Assembly: GCA_048499805.1 (NCBI GenBank)
Contig: JASNZF010000008.1
Span: 51,288 to 115,287 of the forward strand
From: JAWXBA01 sp048499805
GTDB lineage: Bacteria; Gemmatimonadota; Gemmatimonadetes; Gemmatimonadales; GWC2-71-9
Direction: 5' to 3'
DNA length: 64,000 nucleotides
The notes beneath the pieces are model-generated. The model worked only from the letters and a program-made list of their open reading frames with translations. It made no database searches and was not told where the DNA came from. A program made the translations under genes and the position numbers. Below, one piece after another: positions 1-8,929 of this stretch (position 1 is its first letter; the number at the start of each line of letters is the position of its first letter).

Positions 1-3000
1 GTGGTGGCACAGGTCCAGATCGAGGCCGGCCTGCGTGACGTGCTGATCGGGGGCACACGCCAGCTCACCGCCACCCCGCGCACCAGCACCGGCATCGCCG
101 TGCCCGGCAAGACCATCACTTGGAGCTCTTCCTCCAACGGCGTGGCCACGGTGGATGCCTCGGGACTGGTCCGCGGGGTGACCCAGGGGACCGCCTCGAT
201 CCGGGCGACGGTCGATGGAGTCACCGGCCAGGTCACCGTGGATGTCCGACCGGTCCCCGTGGCCAGCGTGACCGTCGTCCTCGGGGCCAGCTCGCTGGTC
301 GCCGGCGAGACGACCAGCGCCCAGGCGGCGGCGTTCGACTCGATCGGGGGTGCGCTCGGCGGGCGCACGGTGGCCTGGAGCAGTTCCGACCAGAACGTCG
401 CCACGGTCTCCGCGGCCGGGATCGTCACGGCGGTCTCTGCCGGACCCGTCAACATCATCGCCACGATCGAGGGCCGTTCCGGGCTGGCGCCCCTGACCGT
501 GCTGCCACGCTCGGCGGTCAAGCTCGGATTCATCGCCCAGCCCACCCAGACCGCCGCCGGCGCGTCGATCTCCCCCCCCGTCCGCGTGGCATTCCAGGAC
601 GGCGCCGGCGCGACCGCCAGCACCGCCACCGGTACGATCACCCTCGCGTTCTCGGCCAACCCCACCGGGGCGGTGCTGGGCGGCACCCTCAGCGCCCCAG
701 CCGTGGCTGGTGTGGCCACCTTCCCGGACCTCCAGATCGCAAAGGCGGGGCAGCCCTATTCGCTGCAGGCGAGCGCGCTCGGGGTGGCGGGTGCCACGAG
801 CAACAGTTTCGCCGTCGTGGCCGGGCCGGCAGCGGCGCTGGCTATCGTCACCGCTCCCGCAGGGAGCGCTGCCAGTGGGGCGCCGCTTGGGGTCCAGCCG
901 GTCCTTGAACTCCGCGACGGACTGGGCAACGTGGTTCCGCAGGCGGGAGTGACGGTCACCGCCTCGGTCGCGAGTGGGCCCGGCACGCTCTCCGGCACGG
1001 TCACCGCGCTGACCAACGCGTCGGGGCGGGCCACCTTCATCGACCTGGCGATCATCGGATCAGTGGGATCCTACACCCTCCAGTTCAAGGCGCCGGGACT
1101 GACCGATGCGGTCTCATCCGCCATCGCGATCGGTGCCGGCGGTGCCACGCAGCTGACCTTTGGTGCGGCTCCGCCCACCACGGCGGTCAACGCCCAGGCC
1201 CTGGCCCCCGCACTGCGGGTGCAGCTTCGCGATGGAACCGGCAACCCGGTCGCCCAGGCCGGGGTGCCGGTCACCGCGAGCCTGGCGAGCGGGAATGGGG
1301 TGCTCGCCGGCACCCTGAATGCGGTGACGGCGGCCAACGGCGAGGCAACGTTCGCCGACCTGCGGTTCACAGGGGTGGTCGGAAACTTCACGATCCAGTT
1401 TGCGAGCGCCGGTCTCAATTCGGCCATCACGAATCCGATTGCCCTGGTGGCAGGGGCGGAACACGCGATCAGCTTCCTGGTCGCTCCGCCGAACACCGCC
1501 GTCAATGGTGCGGCGCTGTCGGTCGCGCCGGTGGTGCAGCTCCGGGATGTCAGCGGCAATGCCGTTGCCAAGGCCGGCGTCACCATCAGCGTCACCGTTC
1601 AAACCCCGGTCTCCGGCGTCCTCCAGGGGACGGTCGTCCGCACCACCGATGCGCAGGGACAGGTGACCTTTCCGGGACTGAGCCTCCTCGGCCAGGTCGG
1701 ACCCTACACCCTCACCTTCCGATCGGGCGCCCTCAGCGAGGCCATCGCGAACCCGCTGCAGTTGCAGCCCGGGCCGGCCACCGCACTGGCGTTCCGGACG
1801 CCCCCACCGGCGGGTGCCCAGAGCGGCGTTGCCCTCGCGCCGCAGCCGTCCGTGCGCGTGGTGGACCAGTCAGGCAATCCCCTGGGGACCGCTGGCGTCT
1901 CCGTGGCCGCCAGTCTGGCGAGCGGGCCCGGACTCCTCGGTGGCACCCTCGCCGCGACCACCGACGGAAGCGGCGACGCCATCTTCGGGAACCTGGTGCT
2001 CAGCGGACCAACGGGTGGCTACACCATCCGGTTCAGCACCGCGGGACTTCCCGCGCTGGTGTCGCCGACCGTCACCGTCGGCGCCGGTGCGGCCACCCAG
2101 GTCACCTTCACCACCGCTCCACCGGCCACGGCCCAGAATGGGGTCGCGGTGGCACCGGCGGTGGTGGTGCAGCTCAGGGACGGGGTCGGGAATCCCAGCG
2201 CCCAGGCCGGAGTCACGGTCACGGCCAGCCTCAGCTCCGGCCCGGGGCTGCTCGGGGGCACCGTCGCGGCGGTGACCAACGGAGGTGGAACCGCCACCTT
2301 TGCCAACCTGGTCATCACCGGTACCACCGGCGCGTATGTCCTGCAATTCGCCGCTCCCGGCCTGACCACGGCTGTCGCCAATCCGTTGACCCTCATGCCG
2401 GGTGCGGCCTCGCAGCTCACCTTCACCACCGCGCCCCCTGGGACGGCGACCAACGGACTGGATCTCTCCCCGGCAATCGAGGTCCAGCTCCGTGACCTGA
2501 GCGGCAATCCCGTCCCCCAGGCAGGGGTGAGCGTCGCAGCGGCGATCGCGACCGGTTCGGGTGCGGCCCTCTCCGGCGCGACCTCGGTGACGACCGATGC
2601 CGCGGGCCTGGCCACCTTCAGCACCCTCCGGCTCACGGGAACGGTCGGCAGCTTCACCCTGCGGTTCAGCTCGGCCGGGGTGTCGTCAGCCACCTCCAAT
2701 GCGATCGCCCTGCAGCCGGGGGCCGCCGCCGCGCTGGTGGTGAGCACCCAGCCGCCACCAAGCACCGCCAGCGGCGCGGTGCTCTCGCCCCAGCCCGTGG
2801 CGCGCCTGGTGGATCAGAGCGGCAACCTCGTGGCCTCCAATGGCGTGTCGGTGACCGCCTCCCTGGCGTCAGGACCCGGCAGTCTGGGGGGCACCCTCGT
2901 GGCCACGACGGCATCGGGAGTGGCGAGCTTTACCAACCTCTCGATCACCGGCACCACCGGCACCTACACGATCCGGTTCTCGGCCCCGGGCGTGACCAGC

Positions 3001-6000
3001 GCAGTCTCGGGCACGATCGGGGTCGGCGCGGGAGCCGCCACGGCGATCCAGTTCGTGGGGACACCGCCGACGACGGCGACCGCCGGGGTGGCGCTGTCGC
3101 CGGCCATCGTCGTCCGGCTCGTCGACGGCGCCTCCAATCCCGTCGCGCAGAGCGGCGTGTCGGTGACGGCCGTACTGGCGAGCGGGGGCGGCACGATCGG
3201 GGGGACCACCGCGGTCGTGACCGATGGCACGGGAGCCGCCTCGTTCGCCAACCTGGTCCTCACCGGGACGGTGGGCACCTACCAGGTCCGCTTTGACGTC
3301 TCGGGATTCTCGTCGATCACCACGCCATCGATCGCCCTCGGCGCCGGGGCGGCGGCGAAGGTCGCGCTGACGACCCCTCCCAGCACGACCGCGACGAACG
3401 GTGCGGCGCTCGCCACCCAGCCGGTGGCCCAGCTGCAGGACGCCAGCGGGAATGCCGTGAGCCAGTCGGGAACGGTGATCATCGCCACGATCACCTCGGG
3501 CACCGGAACGCTGGCCAACGCAACCGCCACCACCAACGGGGCGGGGCAGGCCACCTTCTCGGGGCTCGCGATCACGGGAACGGCCGGATCCTTCACGCTG
3601 CAGTTCGCGACGGGTGCCCTGACGCCGAGCTCGGCACCGGTGACGCTGCAGGCGGGCCCGGCCGCGAAGCTGGCCCTGTTCCAGGCACCGGCAACCACGG
3701 CGACCAGCGGAGCCCTTCTCGTTCCGCAACCAGTCGTCCAGCTCCAGGACCAGAGCGGCAACCCGGTGAGCAGCGCCGGGGTGACGGTGTCGGTCGCGCT
3801 GGCCACGACGCCGGGCGCGTCGACCCTCAATGGCGTGACCGCGGTCCCGACCGCCGGCAACGGGCGCGCCACCTTCACCGACCTGGCGATCGCCGGCGTC
3901 ACCGGCGGCTACACCCTCGCCTTCTCGGCGCCCACCCTGACCGGTGTCACCAGCGGCACGATCACGCTGGGCGCGGGGGCGGCGACCCAACTCACCTTCA
4001 GCACCGCACCGCCGGCGAGCGGCACCAATGGCGTGGACCTGGCACCGCCGATCGTGGTCCAGGCCCGGGATGGCAGTGGCAATCCGGTCGCCCAGGCCAA
4101 CATCTCGGTCACCGTCGCGCTCGGCACCAACCCCGGCGGGGTATTGAGCGGCACCTCGCCAGTGATCACCGACGCCGGTGGCGCGGCCACCTTCAGCGAC
4201 CTCCGGATCACGGGCACGGCCGGGAGCTACACCCTCAGCTTCTCCGCGAGCGGGCTCTCCGCGGCGACCTCGAACCCGATCGCCATCGCTGCGGGTCCCG
4301 CGACCCAGATGGCCTTCACCACGGCGCCCCCGGGCACGGCTGCCAATGGCGCCACCCTTGCGCCCGCGCCGGTGGTCCAGCTCCGCGACCAGAGCGGCAA
4401 CGTGGTGGCCGCCACCGGCACGGGCGTCACGGCAAGCCTCATTGCCGGTGCCGGAGGCACGCTCGGCGGCACGACGCTCGTGAACACCACCTCGGGCAGT
4501 GCCTCCTTCGGCAACCTGCAGATCACCGGCCCGGTGGGGAACTACACCCTCCGCTTCGCCTCGCCGAGCCTGCCCAACCTGGACGCGCCCGCACCGCTCG
4601 CCCTCACGCCCGGTCCTGCGGCGGCCATCGGATTCGCCACCGCGCCGCCCGGCGCCGCGACCAGCGGCATCGCGCTCACCCCGCAGCCGCAGGTGCAGGT
4701 GCGTGACCAGAGCGGCAACCCGGTGGCCCAGTCCGGGCTCCTGATCACCGCCACCGTGAGCGCCGGCGCCACGGTCACCAACGCCACCGCGACGACCGAT
4801 GGCACCGGCCTGGCGACCTTCGCCGGGTTGAGCCTGACCGGGGCCGCGGGCAACTACACCCTGGACTTCACGGGTTCACCGTACCCGGTGCTGACGAGCA
4901 GCCCGATTGCACTGGCGGCCGGAACCGCCACCCAAATGGTCTTCATCACCCCGCCGCCGGCCAGCGCGGTGAATGGGGACATCCTGGCGCCGGCCGTGGT
5001 CGTGGAACTGCGCGATGCCTCCAACAACCCCGTGCTGGTGGCCGGCACCAACGTGACCGTTACCCGGATCGCCGGCGGTGGCGTGCTGGTCGGCACCACG
5101 ACGGTCCAGACCACGAGCAATGGCCGGGCGACCTTCGCCGACCTTGCGCTCCAGGGCAGTGCGCCGGATACCTACCAGCTGCGCTTCGCCAGCAGTGGCG
5201 TGCCCAACCTCGACAGCGGCAATATCGCGCTGGCGGTGGGGTCGGCCACCCAGTTGCTGTTCCAGGCCGCCCCGCCGACCTCGGCCGTCAATGGCACGAC
5301 GTTCGGCTCCAATACCGTGGTGGCGCTTGGGGACCTGACCGGCAACCTGGTACCCACGAACAACGTCTCGATCGTGGCCAGCGTGGCATCGGGACCGGGG
5401 GCCACCCTGGGCGGCACGAAGACGCGGCTCACGGCGGGAGGCGTGGCGACATTCGATGACCTGCTGCTCACCGGCACCGCGGGAGGGTACACCCTCGACT
5501 TCACCTCCATGGGGCTCACCAAGGCGACCTCGAACACGCTCACGCTGCAGGCCGGGGCGGCGACCAAGATCGTCTTCATCACCCAGCCGCCAGCGAGCGG
5601 CGCCAGCGGCGTCGCGCTGACGCCCGCCACGGTGATCGAGGTGCAGGACGCCAGCAACAACCCGGTCCTCCAGGCCGGAACCACCGTCTCCGCCCAGGTC
5701 ATCTCGGGGACCGGAAGCGTCAGCAACGCATCGGTGCTCACCGATGCCAGCGGGCGGGCCACCTTCTCCACGCTCACCATCTCGGGAACGGCGGGCAACT
5801 TCACCCTTGGCTTCTCGTCGGGATCGCTGACCGGGCTTCTCTCGGCGCCGATCGCCATCGGGCCGGGGAACCCGGCCAAGCTGGCCTTCATCGTCACGCC
5901 CTCCACCACCGCCACCAATGGCGCGGCCCTGGCTCAGCAGCCGGTCGTCGAGCTCCGCGACGCCACGGACAACCCGGTGCCCCAGGCAGGAACGGGCATC

Positions 6001-8076
6001 ACGGTCGCGGTGGGCACCGGCGCCGGGACGCTCACGGGGACCCAGCTGGTGGTCAACACCCTGGCCAACGGCCGGGCGTCGTTCGCCGGCCTGACGATCA
6101 CCGGTCCGTCGGGTCCCCACACCCTTGAGTTCAGTGGCACCGGCCTCTCGACCCTGGTCTCGGCCACCATCACCGTGAATCCCGGTCCCGCCCATGCCCT
6201 GCTGATGGTGGCCCAGCCCCCGGGCAACGCCACCAGCTCGGCGGCGTTCGGGTCCGCCCCCAGCGTGCGCCTCGTGGACAGCAGCGGCAATAGCGTCGCG
6301 GTGGCGGGCACCAATGTCTCGGTGGCGCTGGTGCCGAGCGGCGGTGGGGCCAGCCTCGGTGGCACCGCCACGCAGGCCACCGATGCCGGCGGCGTGGCCA
6401 CCTTCCCGGGGTTGTCGATCACTGGCCCGAGCGGCAACTACCAGCTGGCGTTCTCGGCCGGGGGACTCGTTCCCGACACCTCCGCCACGATCGCGGTCAC
6501 GGCGGCGACCAAGCTGGCGGTCGCGACCCAACCCTCGGCCACTACGCAGGACGACAGCGTCTTTGCCCAGCAGCCCACGGTCCAGCTGCAGGATGCCGGA
6601 AACAACCCGGTGGCGCTGGCGAATGTCGTGGTCACCGCCGCGATCAGCGCCGGCGGGGCCGGCACGCTGCTCGGCACCCTGACGGCCACCACCGACGGCA
6701 CCGGCCTGGCGACCTTCACTGACCTCCGGATCAAGGGCGTGACCGGGGTGCGCCAACTTGAGTTCACCGCCTCGGGACTTACGCCTGCCACCTCGACCAG
6801 CATCACCGTGACCCCGGGGGATCCGGCGGCCGTGGCGATGCTGGCCCAGCCGCCCGCGACCGCGGTCAGTGGCGGCGGCTTTTCCTCCGATCCCAGCGCC
6901 CGGCTGGTCGATGGGAGCGGCAACCCGGTGCCGACCGCCGGTACCAGCGTGACCGTTGCCCTGGTCCCCGCGGGTGGCGGCGCCACCCTCAACGGCACCT
7001 TGACACGCACCACCGATGGGTCGGGGGTGGCGCTCTTCCCCGGGCTCTCGATCACCGGCCCGGGTGGCAACTACCGGCTGGCCTTCAGCAGTGGCACCCT
7101 GGCCCCGGACACCTCCTCCACCATCGCGGTCACCGCCGCGACCAAGCTGGCGGTCACGACCCAGCCCTCAGGGTCGGTGCCCAATGACGTGGACTTCCCG
7201 CAGCAGCCCCAGATCCAGCTGCAGGATGCCTCCAATGCCCCCGTCGCACTGGCCGGCGTGGTGGTGACTGCCGCCATCGGGAATGGCGCCGGGACCCTGC
7301 TGGGCACCCTGACCGCCACGACCGACGCCTCGGGTCTGGCAACCTTCACCAACCTCCGGATCCAGGGCGTGATCGGGGCTCGGGACCTGGACTTCTCGGC
7401 ACCCGGGCTGACTGGCATCACCTCGGGCACGGTCACGATCACGCCCGGCACCGCCACGGCGCTGGCCGTGGTGACCCAGCCACAGGCCACCACGGTGGAC
7501 GCCGAACCGCTCACGACCGCGCCAGCCGTCAAGCTGGTGGACATCAGCGGCAACGATGTCGACTCCGCAGGGGTGAGCATCGATGTGGCCCCGACTCCTG
7601 CCGGGGCGACGTTGGGCGGCACCACGAACCAACCCACCGGGGGGACCGGCACCGCGACCTTCGCCGGGCTCAGCGTGGGAGGGACGGCCGGGACCTACCA
7701 GCTGGCCTTCAGCGGAACCGGGCTCACCGGGGTCCAGTCCGGCAACGTCGTCCTGACGGTTCCCGACACGATCGTGATCACCACGCCCCCGCCGGCCAAT
7801 GCCGTGGACGATGCACTGCTCAGCCCACAGCCGACCGTGCGCGTGGACGATGGGGGCGGCACCGCGCTGGTTGGGGTCACCGTCACGGTGGACCTGGTCA
7901 TCGTGAGCGGGGCAGGGACCCTCGCCGGGACGACGGTGCTGGTGACGGGGGCAGGGGGGACCGTCTCCTGGACCGACCTCAAGATCCAGACCTCGGGGGG
8001 GACCGGGCAGTTCCGGCTCCGATTCCGCACCGCCAACGGCACGGAGAGCCTCTCGGGGACCATAGACATTCCCTAG
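1..8076 (+). CDS. Giant Ig-like repeat surface protein (partial at 5' end)
   Basis: The frame is open from the first base for 2691 codons and ends with TAG at 8074-8076. The GTG at base 1 is probably internal, because no signal peptide is visible, so the true N-terminus lies upstream. Residues about 1-168 form two BIG2-type bacterial Ig-like domains (motifs TITWSS and TVAWSSSD followed by NVATV). The rest, from about residue 169, is 24 tandem units of roughly 104 residues with the pattern VQLRD-SGNPV-QAGV-VTA, then ATF-L-ITG, then YTL-FS-GL. No cysteine was noticed and tryptophan is nearly absent, as in many exported beta-sandwich repeat proteins. No sorting signal, transmembrane helix or type IX tail is seen at the C-terminus, which ends inside a repeat. 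A role in adhesion or as a surface filament is inferred from architecture only. Confidence 0.8.
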   Translation: MVAQVQIEAGLRDVLIGGTRQLTATPRTSTGIAVPGKTITWSSSSNGVATVDASGLVRGVTQGTASIRATVDGVTGQVTVDVRPVPVASVTVVLGASSLVAGETTSAQAAAFDSIGGALGGRTVAWSSSDQNVATVSAAGIVTAVSAGPVNIIATIEGRSGLAPLTVLPRSAVKLGFIAQPTQTAAGASISPPVRVAFQDGAGATASTATGTITLAFSANPTGAVLGGTLSAPAVAGVATFPDLQIAKAGQPYSLQASALGVAGATSNSFAVVAGPAAALAIVTAPAGSAASGAPLGVQPVLELRDGLGNVVPQAGVTVTASVASGPGTLSGTVTALTNASGRATFIDLAIIGSVGSYTLQFKAPGLTDAVSSAIAIGAGGATQLTFGAAPPTTAVNAQALAPALRVQLRDGTGNPVAQAGVPVTASLASGNGVLAGTLNAVTAANGEATFADLRFTGVVGNFTIQFASAGLNSAITNPIALVAGAEHAISFLVAPPNTAVNGAALSVAPVVQLRDVSGNAVAKAGVTISVTVQTPVSGVLQGTVVRTTDAQGQVTFPGLSLLGQVGPYTLTFRSGALSEAIANPLQLQPGPATALAFRTPPPAGAQSGVALAPQPSVRVVDQSGNPLGTAGVSVAASLASGPGLLGGTLAATTDGSGDAIFGNLVLSGPTGGYTIRFSTAGLPALVSPTVTVGAGAATQVTFTTAPPATAQNGVAVAPAVVVQLRDGVGNPSAQAGVTVTASLSSGPGLLGGTVAAVTNGGGTATFANLVITGTTGAYVLQFAAPGLTTAVANPLTLMPGAASQLTFTTAPPGTATNGLDLSPAIEVQLRDLSGNPVPQAGVSVAAAIATGSGAALSGATSVTTDAAGLATFSTLRLTGTVGSFTLRFSSAGVSSATSNAIALQPGAAAALVVSTQPPPSTASGAVLSPQPVARLVDQSGNLVASNGVSVTASLASGPGSLGGTLVATTASGVASFTNLSITGTTGTYTIRFSAPGVTSAVSGTIGVGAGAATAIQFVGTPPTTATAGVALSPAIVVRLVDGASNPVAQSGVSVTAVLASGGGTIGGTTAVVTDGTGAASFANLVLTGTVGTYQVRFDVSGFSSITTPSIALGAGAAAKVALTTPPSTTATNGAALATQPVAQLQDASGNAVSQSGTVIIATITSGTGTLANATATTNGAGQATFSGLAITGTAGSFTLQFATGALTPSSAPVTLQAGPAAKLALFQAPATTATSGALLVPQPVVQLQDQSGNPVSSAGVTVSVALATTPGASTLNGVTAVPTAGNGRATFTDLAIAGVTGGYTLAFSAPTLTGVTSGTITLGAGAATQLTFSTAPPASGTNGVDLAPPIVVQARDGSGNPVAQANISVTVALGTNPGGVLSGTSPVITDAGGAATFSDLRITGTAGSYTLSFSASGLSAATSNPIAIAAGPATQMAFTTAPPGTAANGATLAPAPVVQLRDQSGNVVAATGTGVTASLIAGAGGTLGGTTLVNTTSGSASFGNLQITGPVGNYTLRFASPSLPNLDAPAPLALTPGPAAAIGFATAPPGAATSGIALTPQPQVQVRDQSGNPVAQSGLLITATVSAGATVTNATATTDGTGLATFAGLSLTGAAGNYTLDFTGSPYPVLTSSPIALAAGTATQMVFITPPPASAVNGDILAPAVVVELRDASNNPVLVAGTNVTVTRIAGGGVLVGTTTVQTTSNGRATFADLALQGSAPDTYQLRFASSGVPNLDSGNIALAVGSATQLLFQAAPPTSAVNGTTFGSNTVVALGDLTGNLVPTNNVSIVASVASGPGATLGGTKTRLTAGGVATFDDLLLTGTAGGYTLDFTSMGLTKATSNTLTLQAGAATKIVFITQPPASGASGVALTPATVIEVQDASNNPVLQAGTTVSAQVISGTGSVSNASVLTDASGRATFSTLTISGTAGNFTLGFSSGSLTGLLSAPIAIGPGNPAKLAFIVTPSTTATNGAALAQQPVVELRDATDNPVPQAGTGITVAVGTGAGTLTGTQLVVNTLANGRASFAGLTITGPSGPHTLEFSGTGLSTLVSATITVNPGPAHALLMVAQPPGNATSSAAFGSAPSVRLVDSSGNSVAVAGTNVSVALVPSGGGASLGGTATQATDAGGVATFPGLSITGPSGNYQLAFSAGGLVPDTSATIAVTAATKLAVATQPSATTQDDSVFAQQPTVQLQDAGNNPVALANVVVTAAISAGGAGTLLGTLTATTDGTGLATFTDLRIKGVTGVRQLEFTASGLTPATSTSITVTPGDPAAVAMLAQPPATAVSGGGFSSDPSARLVDGSGNPVPTAGTSVTVALVPAGGGATLNGTLTRTTDGSGVALFPGLSITGPGGNYRLAFSSGTLAPDTSSTIAVTAATKLAVTTQPSGSVPNDVDFPQQPQIQLQDASNAPVALAGVVVTAAIGNGAGTLLGTLTATTDASGLATFTNLRIQGVIGARDLDFSAPGLTGITSGTVTITPGTATALAVVTQPQATTVDAEPLTTAPAVKLVDISGNDVDSAGVSIDVAPTPAGATLGGTTNQPTGGTGTATFAGLSVGGTAGTYQLAFSGTGLTGVQSGNVVLTVPDTIVITTPPPANAVDDALLSPQPTVRVDDGGGTALVGVTVTVDLVIVSGAGTLAGTTVLVTGAGGTVSWTDLKIQTSGGTGQFRLRFRTANGTESLSGTIDIP
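505..8073 (+). repeat. 24 tandem ~104-residue Ig-like units
   Basis: Twenty-four units were counted by eye from the translation. Each spans about 310 nt and begins near an A-x-x-L-x-F-x-x-x-P-P segment. The units are diverged in sequence, but the SGNPV and G-x-ATF-x-x-L anchors recur in almost every unit. Units 19+20 and 21+22 are unusually alike and form a higher-order repeat. Confidence 0.8.
6187..7449 (+). repeat. Tandem duplication of a two-domain unit (units 19-20 and 21-22)
   Basis: Unit 19 (from 6187) matches unit 21 (from 6820): both carry VALVP-GGGA and end in TIAVTAATKLAV. Unit 20 (from 6505) matches unit 22 (from 7138): both carry VVVTAAI and LLGTLTATTD. The 633 nt and 630 nt blocks therefore look like a recent in-frame duplication of a domain pair. 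Confidence 0.7.
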
Positions 8077-8146
8077 TGGCTCCCAAGCGGCTATTATTCA
8101 AGGCTTTGGCAGACGCGACCTCCTTGACCCGTTACTGGTTGACCTG

Positions 8147-8815
8147 ATGGCATCCTCTCCGGACAGCACGCCGACCACCGAGTCCTCTTCCGATGGAGCC
8201 TCCAACCTCCTGGCGCGCCTGCAGGCGCACCGGAAGGTCCTGACCGGCGCCGGGATCGCGGTGGCGCTGATCGTCCTCGTTGGGTGGTTCATGCTCGAGA
8301 GCGGGCGGCGGCGCGAGGCCGCCGCTTCCGGGATCCTCGAGGGGGCCTGGAGCCTGCAGGACCAGGGCGACCTGCCCCAGGCATCGGCCGAGTTCCAGCG
8401 CGTCGTCGATGGATTCAGCGGCACCGATGCGGCCAACCAGGCGGTCCTGGCGCTGAATCAGGTCCGGATCGAGAGCGGCCAGTCCCAGATCGCTGCCGAC
8501 GCCCTCACGGCCTTCATCGCCAGTGGCCCGTCCGCGGTGCATGCCTCGCCGGCCCACCGCCTCCTCGGTGTGGCGCAGGAAAACCTTGGCCAGGCAGCCG
8601 AGGCCGCCGCGTCGTACGAGCAGGCCGCCGCGCTCGCCACCCTGGGTCCCCTGAAGGCCGAGGCCCTCCTCAGCGCCGCCCGGGCCCATCGCAATGCCGG
8701 CAAGCCGGAGGACGCCATCCGGGTGCTCCGCCTCATCCTCGCCGAGCACGGCGAGTCCGGGGTTGCTCCCGAGGCCCGCGTGCGCCTCGCCGAGCTGACC
8801 ATGGGCGGCATGTAG
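8147..8815 (+). CDS. Membrane-anchored TPR protein (YfgM-like)
   Basis: This is a 222-residue protein with a short polar N-terminus, one transmembrane helix at about residues 33-51 (AGIAVALIVLVGWFML) and then helical repeats to the end. The helical part contains tetratricopeptide-like pairs, including ILEGAWSLQDQGDLPQA, LLGVAQENLGQAAEAAASY and ALLSAARAHRNAGKPEDAI. The topology, a cytoplasmic N-terminus with an exported TPR domain, resembles YfgM, a periplasmic-chaperone partner of the Sec translocon; that function is inference. The ATG at 8147 has no strong ribosome binding site. It lies 70 nt after the giant repeat gene and is followed by a strong terminator, so it ends that transcript. Confidence 0.75.
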   Translation: MASSPDSTPTTESSSDGASNLLARLQAHRKVLTGAGIAVALIVLVGWFMLESGRRREAAASGILEGAWSLQDQGDLPQASAEFQRVVDGFSGTDAANQAVLALNQVRIESGQSQIAADALTAFIASGPSAVHASPAHRLLGVAQENLGQAAEAAASYEQAAALATLGPLKAEALLSAARAHRNAGKPEDAIRVLRLILAEHGESGVAPEARVRLAELTMGGM

Positions 8816-8844
8816 TTCCGAGATGTCGTTGGCGAGGTATTCCA

Positions 8845-8880
8845 GGGGCTTCCGGTGATCCGGAAGCCCCTTTTTCTTTC
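8845..8880 (+). terminator. Rho-independent terminator
   Basis: A perfect 11-bp stem, GGGGCTTCCGG at 8845-8855 and CCGGAAGCCCC at 8860-8870, encloses a TGAT loop and is followed by TTTTTCTTTC. It lies 29 nt after the TPR gene stop and ends the transcript before the DUF885 gene. It is the clearest intrinsic terminator in the window. Confidence 0.92.
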
Positions 8881-8929
8881 CCGCCGGGACGCCCCGGTCC
8901 CGCCCCATCCCACCCAGCGAGGACGATCG

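Noticed and set aside
1..3. GTG at base 1 as a true start of the Ig-repeat protein
   Set aside because: No signal peptide follows and the frame is open at the edge, so the gene most likely continues upstream.
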